Positions 56,256-64,000 of a DNA stretch of 64,000 nt are shown one piece after another. The first letter of the stretch is position 1, and each line of letters opens with the position of its first letter. The DNA lies in assembly GCF_014692675.1 (NCBI RefSeq), contig NZ_JABFCZ010000013.1:64001-128000 (forward strand). Direction: 5' to 3'. Under the pieces are notes generated by a model. It was not told where the DNA came from and did not search any database. It saw nothing but the letters and a program-made list of their open reading frames with translations. The position numbers were made by a program, and so were the translations under genes. This stretch comes from Roseibium aggregatum (GTDB lineage: Bacteria > Pseudomonadota > Alphaproteobacteria > Rhizobiales > Stappiaceae).

Positions 56256-57023
56256 ATGCGTCTGATCATTGGTCTCGGCAATCCGGGAGCAAAATACGAG
56301 CGCAACCGGCACAATATCGGCTTCATGGCCGTTGACGAGATCCACCGCTGCCATTCCTCCTTTTCTCCCTGGCGCGCCCGTTTCCAGGCTCAGGTCTCCG
56401 AAGGCCGTCTCGGATCCGAGAAGGTGCTGCTGGTAAAACCCTCCACCTACATGAACGAGTCCGGCCGCGCCGTCGGCGAAGCCATGCGGTTCTACAAGGT
56501 CGAACCGCAGGATATCGTGGTCATCTACGATGAACTCGACCTGCCGCCGGCGAAATTCCGCATGAAGACCGGCGGGGGGCACGGCGGCCACAATGGCCTG
56601 CGCTCGATCACGGCCCATATCGGCGCCGACTACCGCCGGCTGCGTCTTGGCATCGGTCATCCGGGCGACAAGAAGCTCGTTTCCAACTATGTGCTGGGCG
56701 ACTTCGCCAAGGCCGACGCCGACTGGCTCGAGCCGCTGTTGGGCGAGATCGCCGGCAACGCCGATCTGCTCGCGGAAGGCAAGGACAGTCAGTTCGCGAA
56801 CAAGCTGACCCTCGCCCTCGAACCGGAAAAGGCGAAGCGTGGCGGCCCCAGGCCGGCAGGCGGGGAACAGGGCGGGAAGACTTCTGCCCCCAAGTCCCCC
56901 AGGTCGCCCGGAGCCAAGGGACAAAGCCACATTCGCCAGGCCCGTCAGGCGAAGGCCCCGGAGTTGCCCAAGTCCGGCCCCATGGCCGACATGCTCAAGA
57001 AGCTGCTCGGTCAGAAAGACTAG
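56256..57023 (+). CDS. pth: Peptidyl-tRNA hydrolase
   Basis: 255-aa enzyme that releases tRNA from prematurely dropped peptidyl-tRNA. It opens [21 protein letters not shown] with the catalytic histidine, then P-S-T-Y-M-N-E-S-G and [19 protein letters not shown]. The ATG preceded by CTGGGAG is chosen. A C-terminal extension of about 60 residues, Lys/Pro/Ser-rich, goes beyond the usual 190-200 aa, as in other Hyphomicrobiales. Confidence 0.96.
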   Translation: MRLIIGLGNPGAKYERNRHNIGFMAVDEIHRCHSSFSPWRARFQAQVSEGRLGSEKVLLVKPSTYMNESGRAVGEAMRFYKVEPQDIVVIYDELDLPPAKFRMKTGGGHGGHNGLRSITAHIGADYRRLRLGIGHPGDKKLVSNYVLGDFAKADADWLEPLLGEIAGNADLLAEGKDSQFANKLTLALEPEKAKRGGPRPAGGEQGGKTSAPKSPRSPGAKGQSHIRQARQAKAPELPKSGPMADMLKKLLGQKD

Positions 57024-57080
57024 AGCCCCGACGGGACCGTCCCCGGGCAAGGCTTTATCTTCGCGTTTCATCCGTTAAAC

Positions 57081-57098
57081 TACGTACTTGCGTACGTA
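57081..57098. repeat. Perfect short hairpin upstream of mscS
   Basis: TACGTAC-TTGC-GTACGTA, 7-base arms, about 55 bases before the mscS start. Possible operator or leader structure. Confidence 0.35.
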
Positions 57099-57150
57099 CG
57101 GCGTTTTCGAACCGGCGTCTCAGCCTGACCTCTAAGCCAAAGGAAGGCCC

Positions 57151-57960
57151 ATGGACACTATGATCGCGGAGGCGAGTGCCTACACACCCCTCCTTCTCAA
57201 CGCAGCCAAGGCGATTGTCGTTCTCATCATCGGCTGGTTTCTCGCCGGCTTTCTCAGCAGCACCGTGCGCAAGCGCGTCAACGCAAGCCCAAAGATCGAC
57301 GACACGCTCGGCAGTTTCGCCGCATCGATCATCAAGTGGCTGATCCTGCTCGTCACGATCATAGCGGTACTGCAACTGTTCGGCATCCAGGCGACAAGCC
57401 TCGTCGCCGTGCTCGGTGCCGCGACGCTGGCCATCGGCCTGGCGCTTCAAGGGACGCTGAGCGACCTGGCCGCCGGGGTCATGCTGATCATGTTCCGCCC
57501 CTACAAGATCGGACAATATGTCGACATCGGCGGCACGTCGGGAACGGTCAAGGACATCAACCTGTTCATGACGGAACTGGCAACGCCCGACAACGTCCAG
57601 ATCGTTCTGCCCAACGGCAAGGCCTGGGGCTCCATCATCACGAACTATTCCACCCATCCGACGCGTCGGGTCGATTTCACCTTCGGCATCGACTACTCCG
57701 ACGACATCGACAAGGCGATCGGCATCATCGCCGATCTCGCCGTCGCGGACGAGCGCGTACACAAGGAACCGGAACCCTGGATCCGGGTGACCAACCTGGG
57801 GGAGTCGTCGGTCGATCTCGGTGTCCGTCTGTGGTGCAATGCCGGCGATTACTGGGAGCTCAAGTTCGCCATGACGAAGAAGGTCAAGGAAGCCTTCGAC
57901 GCAAAAGGCATCTCGATCCCCTATCCGCACTCGGTGGAGATCCAGAAAAAGGCGGACTGA
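57151..57960 (+). CDS. Small-conductance mechanosensitive channel (MscS family)
   Basis: 269-aa MscS-core protein: three helices (about 15-38, 58-80 and 85-110). The pore helix has the glycine/alanine pattern G-A-A-T-L-A-I-G-L-A-L-Q-G-T-L-S-D-L-A-A-G, and the beta domain has F-R-P-Y-K-I-G-Q-Y-V-D-I-G-G and P-N-G-K-A-W-G-S-I-I-T-N-Y-S. It opens on hypo-osmotic stress. Length matches E. coli MscS. It lies between pth and ychF together with two other non-housekeeping genes. Confidence 0.95.
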   Translation: MDTMIAEASAYTPLLLNAAKAIVVLIIGWFLAGFLSSTVRKRVNASPKIDDTLGSFAASIIKWLILLVTIIAVLQLFGIQATSLVAVLGAATLAIGLALQGTLSDLAAGVMLIMFRPYKIGQYVDIGGTSGTVKDINLFMTELATPDNVQIVLPNGKAWGSIITNYSTHPTRRVDFTFGIDYSDDIDKAIGIIADLAVADERVHKEPEPWIRVTNLGESSVDLGVRLWCNAGDYWELKFAMTKKVKEAFDAKGISIPYPHSVEIQKKAD

Positions 57961-58092
57961 AGACCGCAGACGGAGCCGGTCGCTGCACGTCAAGGTTTTC
58001 AAACAAGGAAACACACGTCATAATATGGACATTCCCCGGCAGCATTCTTGTTGCCGGGACGGGTTGCGTTGCACCGTCCGGGGAGGCTCGCC

Positions 58093-59109
58093 ATGCGCCG
58101 TTTGTCCAGTTTGCTTCTGATCCTCACGGTCTTTGCGGGACCGGCTCGAGCATTTGAAAATCTCGACGGCTATTTCATCGCCGAACAGACCTGCGAAGCC
58201 TATCAGTCGAAAAACAAACAAACCAATCCGGGAAACATCACGACGGTTCCCCGCACCGCCTACGACATGATCGGCATCAACAAACCCGGCGGCGATTTCT
58301 TCCAGGTCCGCGTGCCCGGTGCCCCGGTCACGGACCAGCGCTGGGTCAGCGCGTCCTGTGGCGTCCATGCCATCCGCGCCGACACGCCTACAACGACAAC
58401 CACGACCGGAACCGGGACGCTGACGCCGCAACCCGGCGCGGAGTCTGCCGATAACCTGCTGACCCTGAGCTGGCAGCCCGCCTTCTGCGAAACACGGCCG
58501 GCCAAGACGGAATGCCGGAACCTGAACGGCGGCCTCCTGCCCTTCGCCACGCGCCAGCTATCCATCCACGGCCTTTGGCCCCAGCCGAAAACCAACATCT
58601 ATTGCGGCGTACCGGCCAGCATAAAATCCCTCGACAATCCCGATACCTGGCATGTGCTCCCGGCTCCGGACATCGACACGGATACCGCCGACGACCTGAT
58701 GGTTGCGATGCCGGGAACCGCGAGCGATCTGCAAAATCATGAATGGATCAAACACGGCACCTGCTATCACGGCGCCGGCGGAGCGGATGAATATTTCGAC
58801 GACATGCTCCGGCTGACCGATGCGGTCAACAGTTCGGCAGTCGGCGAGTTTTTCGCCAACAACGTCGGCAATGAAGTCTCGGCCGCCGACATCCGCGCCA
58901 GGTTCGACGAAGCCTTCGGCGCGGGAACCGGTGCACGGGTCAACGTAAAATGCGTTTCCGACGGCGGCCGACGGCTGGTCACCGAACTCTGGATCAGTCT
59001 CAAGGGCACCATCACCCCGGACATCGATCCCGGCACCTTGATGCTCGCGGCCGATGAGACCACCTCCGCCTGCAGCCGCGGTATCATCGACCCCTCAGGC
59101 CTGCAGTAA
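58093..59109 (+). CDS. Secreted ribonuclease T2 family protein with N-terminal extra domain (copy 2)
   Basis: 338 aa from the ATG with GGGAGG upstream. Signal peptide (L-S-S-L-L-L-I-L-T-V-F-A-G-P-A-R-A), then an N-terminal domain of about 75 residues (F-E-N-L-D-G-Y-F-I-A-E-Q-T-C...A-S-C-G), a Thr/Gly-rich linker (about 96-110), and the RNase T2 core with CAS I I-H-G-L-W-P-Q near residue 157 and CAS II H-E-W-I-K-H-G-T-C near residue 216. Both catalytic histidines are kept. It differs from copy 1 by the added domain, so the two are not recent duplicates. A weak hairpin sits in its leader. Confidence 0.92.
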   Translation: MRRLSSLLLILTVFAGPARAFENLDGYFIAEQTCEAYQSKNKQTNPGNITTVPRTAYDMIGINKPGGDFFQVRVPGAPVTDQRWVSASCGVHAIRADTPTTTTTTGTGTLTPQPGAESADNLLTLSWQPAFCETRPAKTECRNLNGGLLPFATRQLSIHGLWPQPKTNIYCGVPASIKSLDNPDTWHVLPAPDIDTDTADDLMVAMPGTASDLQNHEWIKHGTCYHGAGGADEYFDDMLRLTDAVNSSAVGEFFANNVGNEVSAADIRARFDEAFGAGTGARVNVKCVSDGGRRLVTELWISLKGTITPDIDPGTLMLAADETTSACSRGIIDPSGLQ

Positions 59110-59160
59110 AGTCCTGTTCGCCACCCACAGGCGGAGGAGATCGGAAAGCGCGGGCCGGTT

Positions 59161-60066
59161 TTAGAAAAACAGGACGAAATCCGTCCGGTCCCGGTCCCAC
59201 AGGGGATCATCACGACCGACGAGAACCGGGTCCGCCTTGGCGAGCGTGTGGTGATCCTTGAAAAAGATGCAGCGGTAGCCAAGATCGAACAAGGGCTTGA
59301 CGACGTCGCGGCGCGATGCCGCAAAACGGTTCAGCAACTTCATCCTGTGAATTTCGAGCAGGATGAAAGGGCGGCATTTCCCGAACGTCTCAAGCCCGCC
59401 TTGAATGACCTTGTGCTCATAGCCGTCAACATCGATCTTGATGGCGTCGGGCGCCACCTCGTTGACGGCACAAAAATGATCGATGCTATCGATCGTCACC
59501 AGCGCCGTTTTCAGGCGGTCTCGATCCGGCCGGCCTTTCAGCCTGAACTTCAGGCGTTTGAAAATATTGTCCCTGTACTGGGACGGATCGGGCTCCGTCT
59601 GGAACATTTTGTTGACCGAATACCAGATCTTCTGCTCCCCTTGATAGCGGTCCGACATACCGCTCAGGTAAGCCTTTACCCATTTGCTGTCCGTCTCTGC
59701 GACGCGATCCTGGATACGTTTCAAGACGTTCGGCTGTATCTCGAATGCATGGGCATCGATGTCCTTGTCGCTCCGCCCCGCGACAAGGAAGGAGAAATAC
59801 CCGTGCGCTGCGCCCAGATCGAAAAAAGTCGCAATCGGCTGCGTGTCGATAAGATAGTCCAGCGCCGCGGTTGCAACCGGCTCATAGAAGTCCGAGGAGG
59901 GGGCCACGCCTTTGAAGAGGCGCTTTCGTTTTCGGCTGCTCCAGGGCATCCTGGCGTGATTTTTCAATGCCAGAACATATCCGCCGTCGCTCTCCCCGAC
60001 GCGATAATCGTAATTCTCGATATAAACTGCCAGCTGTTCTCGAAATTCTTTTGCATCGCTGATCAT
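59161..60066 (-). CDS. FkbM family methyltransferase
   Basis: 301-aa SAM-dependent methyltransferase: motif I F-F-D-L-G-A-A-H-G-Y-F-S-F near residue 82, then D-A-H-A-F-E-I-Q-P, and the FkbM-typical I-K-I-D-V-D-G-Y-E-H-K-V-I-Q-G-G-L with L-L-E-I-H. The start is at M-I-S-D-A-K. FkbM enzymes O-methylate sugars or polyketides. No sugar or glycan cluster is present, so the acceptor is unknown. It is oriented against its neighbours. Confidence 0.88.
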   Translation of the reverse strand: MISDAKEFREQLAVYIENYDYRVGESDGGYVLALKNHARMPWSSRKRKRLFKGVAPSSDFYEPVATAALDYLIDTQPIATFFDLGAAHGYFSFLVAGRSDKDIDAHAFEIQPNVLKRIQDRVAETDSKWVKAYLSGMSDRYQGEQKIWYSVNKMFQTEPDPSQYRDNIFKRLKFRLKGRPDRDRLKTALVTIDSIDHFCAVNEVAPDAIKIDVDGYEHKVIQGGLETFGKCRPFILLEIHRMKLLNRFAASRRDVVKPLFDLGYRCIFFKDHHTLAKADPVLVGRDDPLWDRDRTDFVLFF

Positions 60067-60327
60067 GGTCGGCGCTTTACCCCCGCACAGGCACGAACAC
60101 AGACCCCTATGACAGCACATCACGTAGCGTTAAGAAACATTCGAAAAATACCGGCACCCGATATCCAAAGACCACTCGAATGCGGACCGATCTCATGGCG
60201 ATGACATGTGCCGGTATAACATGCCGCCGATCCTCCGCCCCACGGCGTTTCACGCCCCTTGACCTTCCCCCGGCGTTCCGGCACATAGCGGCAACGTCCA
60301 AGACATCCAAACCGAAAGCGATTATCC

Positions 60328-61428
60328 ATGGGTTTCCAGTGCGGCATCGTCGGACTGCCCAACGTCGGCAAGTCCACGCTCTTCAACGCGCTCACCAAGA
60401 CCGCAGCCGCGCAGGCCGCGAACTATCCGTTCTGCACCATTGAGCCGAACACCGGTGAAGTCGCCGTTCCCGACCCGCGTCTGAACGCCATTCAGAAGAT
60501 CTCCGGCTCGAAGGAACTCATCCCGACCCGGATCACCTTCGTCGACATCGCCGGCCTCGTGCGCGGGGCGTCCAAGGGCGAAGGCCTCGGCAACCAGTTC
60601 CTGGCCAACATCCGCGAGGTCGATGCCATCGTCCACGTGCTGCGCTGCTTCGAGGATGACGACATCACCCACGTGGAAGGCACCATCGATCCGATCGCCG
60701 ACGCCGAGACGGTGGAGACCGAACTGATGGTCTCCGACCTGGAAAGCCTGGAGCGCCGGATCGCACCGCTGAAGAAGAAGGCGACCGGCGGCGACAAGGA
60801 AGCCAAGGCGGTCATTCCGATCATGGAAGCGGCTCTGGCACTGCTACAGGACGGCAAGCCGGTGCGCCTGCTGAAACTCGACGATCCGGAAGAGAAGAAA
60901 ATCCTGGACGGCCTGAACCTCCTGACCTCCAAGCCCGTGCTTTTTGTCTGCAACGTCGACGAGGCGTCGGCTGCAACCGGCAATGCGCTGTCGGCAAAGG
61001 TCGAGGAAATGGCAAAGGCGCAGGGCGCCGGTTCGGTTATCATCTCGGCCGCCATCGAGGCGGAAATCTCCCAGCTCGACAAGGACGAGCAGGACGAGTA
61101 CCTGGAAACCATCGGCCTTGAGGAGCCCGGCCTCGACCGGCTGATCCGCGCCGGATATGAGCTGCTCGGCCTGATCACCTATTTCACCGCCGGCCCCAAG
61201 GAAGTCCGTGCCTGGACGATCACCGCAGGCACCAAGGCGCCGGCGGCGGCCGGGGTCATTCATACCGACTTCGAACGCGGCTTCATCCGCGCCCAGACGA
61301 TCGCCTACAACGACTACATCTCGCTTGGCGGCGAAGCGGCAGCCAAGGAAGCGGGCAAGGCGCGCGACGAAGGCAAGGAATATATCGTCAAGGACGGCGA
61401 CATCCTGCTGTTCAAGTTCAACACCTGA
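60328..61428 (+). CDS. ychF: Redox-regulated ATPase YchF
   Basis: 366-aa Obg-family P-loop protein that hydrolyses ATP. G1 G-L-P-N-V-G-K-S-T-L-F-N, G3 D-I-A-G-L-V-R-G-A-S-K-G-E-G-L-G-N, and the altered specificity motif C-N-V-D-E in place of N-K-x-D. A helical coiled region and a C-terminal TGS domain (G-P-K-E-V-R-A-W-T-I) follow, ending in D-I-L-L-F-K-F-N-T. Normally next to pth in this group; three genes intervene here. Confidence 0.97.
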   Translation: MGFQCGIVGLPNVGKSTLFNALTKTAAAQAANYPFCTIEPNTGEVAVPDPRLNAIQKISGSKELIPTRITFVDIAGLVRGASKGEGLGNQFLANIREVDAIVHVLRCFEDDDITHVEGTIDPIADAETVETELMVSDLESLERRIAPLKKKATGGDKEAKAVIPIMEAALALLQDGKPVRLLKLDDPEEKKILDGLNLLTSKPVLFVCNVDEASAATGNALSAKVEEMAKAQGAGSVIISAAIEAEISQLDKDEQDEYLETIGLEEPGLDRLIRAGYELLGLITYFTAGPKEVRAWTITAGTKAPAAAGVIHTDFERGFIRAQTIAYNDYISLGGEAAAKEAGKARDEGKEYIVKDGDILLFKFNT

Positions 61429-61598
61429 ACTCCTGCGGACAATGTCACCGGCGGGCGGCGCGAAATCGCCGTCCCCGCCCATCCGATCCGTATCTGCTGC
61501 GTGGGAACAAACCCCTCGACCTCTGCTTCTTATCCGGACTAAGGTCTCCCGGTTTCAAACTGCAGTCTGTTCCAGCAACCGGCCCGGAGATCCATTTC

Positions 61599-63374
61599 GT
61601 GACACTTGACCAAGCCCTTATGTTCGCCCTGTTCGGCGTGGTCTTTGCGTTGTTGATCTGGGGGCGGATCCGCTACGACCTGGTCGCCTTTGCCGCGCTT
61701 GTGCTGGCGACCGTCCTGCACCTGGTCCCCAAGGATGCGGTGTTTTCAGGCTTCGGTCATCCGGCGGTGGTCATCATTGCGCTGGTGCTGATCGTCTCCA
61801 GGGGGCTGATGAACTCCGGCGCAATCGAGCTCGTGGCGGGCAAGTTGCTGTCGTCCTCGCACGGCCTGTTCACCCACATTGGACTGATGTCCGTGGTGGG
61901 TGCCGGCCTGTCCGCCATCATCAACAACGTCGCAGCCCTGGCACTTCTGATGCCGCTGGACATCGAGGCCGCCAAGAAGGCCGGGCGTTCGGTCGGCCTG
62001 TCCCTGATGCCGCTTTCTTTCGCGACCATTCTCGGCGGCATGATCACGCTGATCGGCACGCCGCCGAATATCGTGGTCGCGCAATACCGCCAGGATGCGC
62101 TCGGCGAGCCTTTCTCCATGTTCGCCTTCACTCCTGTCGGCCTGACCGTGGCCGTGATCGGCGTTCTCTTCGTTACCCTGATCGGCTGGCAGCTGCTGCC
62201 GTCCCGCGTTACCGAAGCGCCGGTCTCCGAAGATCCGGAAGCGAGCCTCTACATTGCCGAATTGCGGGTCGGCGAAAGCGCGAAGGAAGAAAAAACGACG
62301 GTCGGCGATCTTTATCCGGTCGCCGATGAAAACGACCTCAACATTTTGGGTCTGATCCGCAACGGGCGCCGTCTGCGCGGCTTTGCCCGACAGGAACCGA
62401 TTTCGCCGGGCGATTTCCTCGTGGTCGAAGGCGACCCCAAAGCCATCGAAGCCTTCATGGGCGCAGCCAAACTCGATTTCGCCGGATCTGAAAAGCACAG
62501 CGGCGGACTGACCGGCGGCAATCTCACTCTGAAGGAGGCCATCGTTCCCGACGGCGCCCGGATTTCCGGCCGCAGCGCGTTCGACATGAGCCTTCTGCAC
62601 GGTCAGGGCGTCACCCTGCTCGGCGTGTCCCGTCAGGGCCGGCGCGTTCACGCACGCGTGCGGCACCTGACGATCCAGCCCGGCGACGTGCTCCTGCTGC
62701 TCGGGTCCGAGTATCGTCTGAAGGCCGCCATCAACTGGCTCGGCGCGCTGCCGCTCGAAGGCCGCAGCACCGGCCTGATCCAGCGCAACAAGGCCATCCT
62801 TGCCATCGCCGCATTCGGCCTCGCCATTGCCGCCGCCGTCGCCGGTCTTGTCTACCTGCCGGTCGCGCTCGCCGCCTGCACCATCGTCTATGCCCTGGCC
62901 GGGCTGATCAGCGGACGGGAAGTCTACGAGGCAGTGGAGTGGAAGGTGATCGTCCTGCTGGGCTCGCTGATCCCGCTGGGCCAGGCGTTCGAAACCTCCG
63001 GCAGTGCGCAACTGATTGCGTCTGGTATTGTCGATGTCACCCACGGCTATCCGGCCTGGGTGGCGCTCGCGGTGCTGATGGCGGTCACCATGACCCTGTC
63101 CGATTTCCTGAACAATGTCGCGACCTGCCTGATCGCAGCCCCCATCGGGCTCCAGATCGCGCAGACGCTGGGCGTCAATCCGGACCCCTTCCTGATGGGC
63201 GTCGCGGTTGCCGGGTCGTGCGCGTTTCTCACGCCGATCGGGCACAAGAACAACACCATCATCATGGGACCCGGCGGCTACCGTTTCGGCGACTACTGGC
63301 GTCTGGGCCTGCCGCTGGAACTCATTGTGCTCGGGGTCTCGGTCCCGGCCATCCTGATCTTCTGGCCGCTGTAA
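61599..63374 (+). CDS. SLC13/DASS family permease with TrkA-C domains
   Basis: 591-aa membrane protein starting on GTG. Two membrane halves of about five helices each carry the repeated signature (S-A-I-I-N-N-V-A-A-L-A-L-L-M-P near residue 105; D-F-L-N-N-V-A-T-C-L-I-A-A-P near residue 508), with I-G-T-P-P-N in the first half. Between them lie two RCK_C/TrkA-C domains (about 210-385) with P-G-D-F-L-V-V-E-G and P-G-D-V-L-L-L-L-G. Members move dicarboxylates, sulfate or other anions with Na+; the substrate is not readable. Confidence 0.93.
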   Translation: MTLDQALMFALFGVVFALLIWGRIRYDLVAFAALVLATVLHLVPKDAVFSGFGHPAVVIIALVLIVSRGLMNSGAIELVAGKLLSSSHGLFTHIGLMSVVGAGLSAIINNVAALALLMPLDIEAAKKAGRSVGLSLMPLSFATILGGMITLIGTPPNIVVAQYRQDALGEPFSMFAFTPVGLTVAVIGVLFVTLIGWQLLPSRVTEAPVSEDPEASLYIAELRVGESAKEEKTTVGDLYPVADENDLNILGLIRNGRRLRGFARQEPISPGDFLVVEGDPKAIEAFMGAAKLDFAGSEKHSGGLTGGNLTLKEAIVPDGARISGRSAFDMSLLHGQGVTLLGVSRQGRRVHARVRHLTIQPGDVLLLLGSEYRLKAAINWLGALPLEGRSTGLIQRNKAILAIAAFGLAIAAAVAGLVYLPVALAACTIVYALAGLISGREVYEAVEWKVIVLLGSLIPLGQAFETSGSAQLIASGIVDVTHGYPAWVALAVLMAVTMTLSDFLNNVATCLIAAPIGLQIAQTLGVNPDPFLMGVAVAGSCAFLTPIGHKNNTIIMGPGGYRFGDYWRLGLPLELIVLGVSVPAILIFWPL

Positions 63375-63403
63375 CCCGCCGCCCTCGCCCGTCCAGCGCC
63401 GTC

Positions 63404-63862
63404 TTATTCCACCGCGTAGAGCGAAATCTCCACCGAATTCCTGTTCCGCCCGCCCGCGCCGACAAACAGCATGCGGTTCACCCAGGCATAGCGCTCGTCG
63501 CCCGTTTCCAGGCGGGCATGGGTACGCATGTAATACTGCGACGGGTCCACAGGCTCGCCGCGCCCGACCGCTGCGATGACTTCCGGGGATCCGTGGCGAT
63601 AGCCGAAATTGCGGATTTCGATGATCGCGCCGTCATCGGTTTCGAATGCGTAGCGGGTATCGAGTTCGGCCATGCCGTCGGAAAAGACGGTCTGCCAGTC
63701 CGCACCCAGGTTGAGGATCTTTCCGTTAATTTTCGGACCGCGCACGGTCCCGCCGATGATGGGAATGATGCGCCGCTTTCCGGCCCGCCCCTCCCCCATT
63801 TCCATGATATCGGCCAGTTCGACGGTGAGATCGCAGAAATGCGTCAGGACCGGTGTAACCAA
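63404..63862 (-). CDS. DUF3237 domain-containing protein
   Basis: 152-aa protein from a TTG start with a good AAGGGG ribosome site. F-C-D-L-T-V-E-L, G-K-R-R-I-I-P-I-I-G-G-T-V-R-G-P, G-A-D-W-Q-T and Y-A-F-E-T-D-D-G-A-I-I-E-I-R-N-F-G-Y-R match DUF3237, a small beta-barrel-like family with no assigned activity. Convergent with the SLC13 gene, 29 bases between stops. Confidence 0.88.
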   Translation of the reverse strand: MVTPVLTHFCDLTVELADIMEMGEGRAGKRRIIPIIGGTVRGPKINGKILNLGADWQTVFSDGMAELDTRYAFETDDGAIIEIRNFGYRHGSPEVIAAVGRGEPVDPSQYYMRTHARLETGDERYAWVNRMLFVGAGGRNRNSVEISLYAVE

Positions 63863-63946
63863 GATCGTTCCCCTTCGAATTCATTTCGGAAGATGCCGGC
63901 TTCACCTTGCAAGCCCGGCCCTTCGACATGTTCGTTTACTTCACAG

Positions 63947-63963
63947 GTGATGTTTTGTATCAC
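63947..63963. promoter_or_regulatory. Palindrome upstream of the DUF3237 gene
   Basis: GTGAT-GTTTTGT-ATCAC lies 85 bases upstream of the DUF3237 start, with outer TTCGT and ACGAA adding symmetry. It may be an operator for a regulator encoded beyond the window. Confidence 0.35.
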
Positions 63964-64000
63964 GAAACCAACTTAGCAGCGGCAGCCCTTGCAACGGAAT

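Noticed and set aside
61746..63245. Minus-strand open frame of 499 codons
   Set aside because: Shadow of the SLC13 permease, with typical charged low-complexity composition.

Overview
The window is GC-rich alphaproteobacterial chromosome. The gene content (ClpS2-type clpS, HlyU-family protein, a DUF1402 protein, a MarR/OmpR/histidine-kinase triad next to ilvE, and the lgt-midA-pgeF-...-prs-rplY-pth-ychF order) points to the Hyphomicrobiales. A marine Stappiaceae member such as Roseibium/Labrenzia is my best guess, inferred from family recognition only. No rRNA, tRNA, CRISPR array or prophage was seen.

Layout. 0-6 kb: the 3' end of an HNH nuclease gene, a membrane diguanylate cyclase, then an unknown lipoprotein paired with a 659-aa multidomain cell-wall hydrolase. 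6-11.5 kb: a MarR regulator with its probable operator, a DUF899 gene and a VOC gene, then uvrB with very long tails that carry three copies of an in-frame palindromic repeat. 11.5-17.5 kb is the most accessory stretch: a small GIY-YIG nuclease gene framed by REP/REPIN-like repeats, small membrane and secreted proteins, a serralysin-type RTX/FG-GAP metalloprotease with no canonical start codon, a triple repeat block, and clpS. 17.5-28.6 kb: a coiled-coil gene split by an in-frame amber codon, several exported proteins of unknown function, a Gly-rich cold-shock protein, rlmJ, RNase T2, a GST and an outer-membrane protein. 29-38 kb: Ca/Na exchanger, SDR, uvrC, TPR-sulfotransferase, a membrane endonuclease/phosphatase-fold protein whose stop codon is formed by a MITE-like insertion, an HlyU-family gene, pgsA, moaD and moaE. 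38-52 kb is mostly conserved housekeeping: Bcr-type MFS, ilvE, MarR-RR-HK, csaA, TetR, proC-ybjN, ubiK, then the overlapping lgt-midA-pgeF-M24 operon, a lipoprotein and prs. 52-64 kb: an apparent operon of a stand-alone exported Cache-like protein and a chemoreceptor, rplY-pth, mscS, a second RNase T2, an FkbM methyltransferase, ychF, an SLC13 permease and a DUF3237 protein.

Themes. Mobile or repetitive small elements are prominent: REP/REPIN repeats around a GIY-YIG gene, an intragenic palindromic repeat in uvrB, a TA-flanked MITE, and a 3-unit hairpin repeat block. Two genes look damaged or unusually expressed: the amber-split coiled-coil gene and the start-less metalloprotease. The strongest candidates for something new are the GIY-YIG/REPIN unit, the uvrB repeats, the lipoprotein-hydrolase pair and the Cache protein-chemoreceptor operon. 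All functions are read from the sequence by eye; no database search was run.
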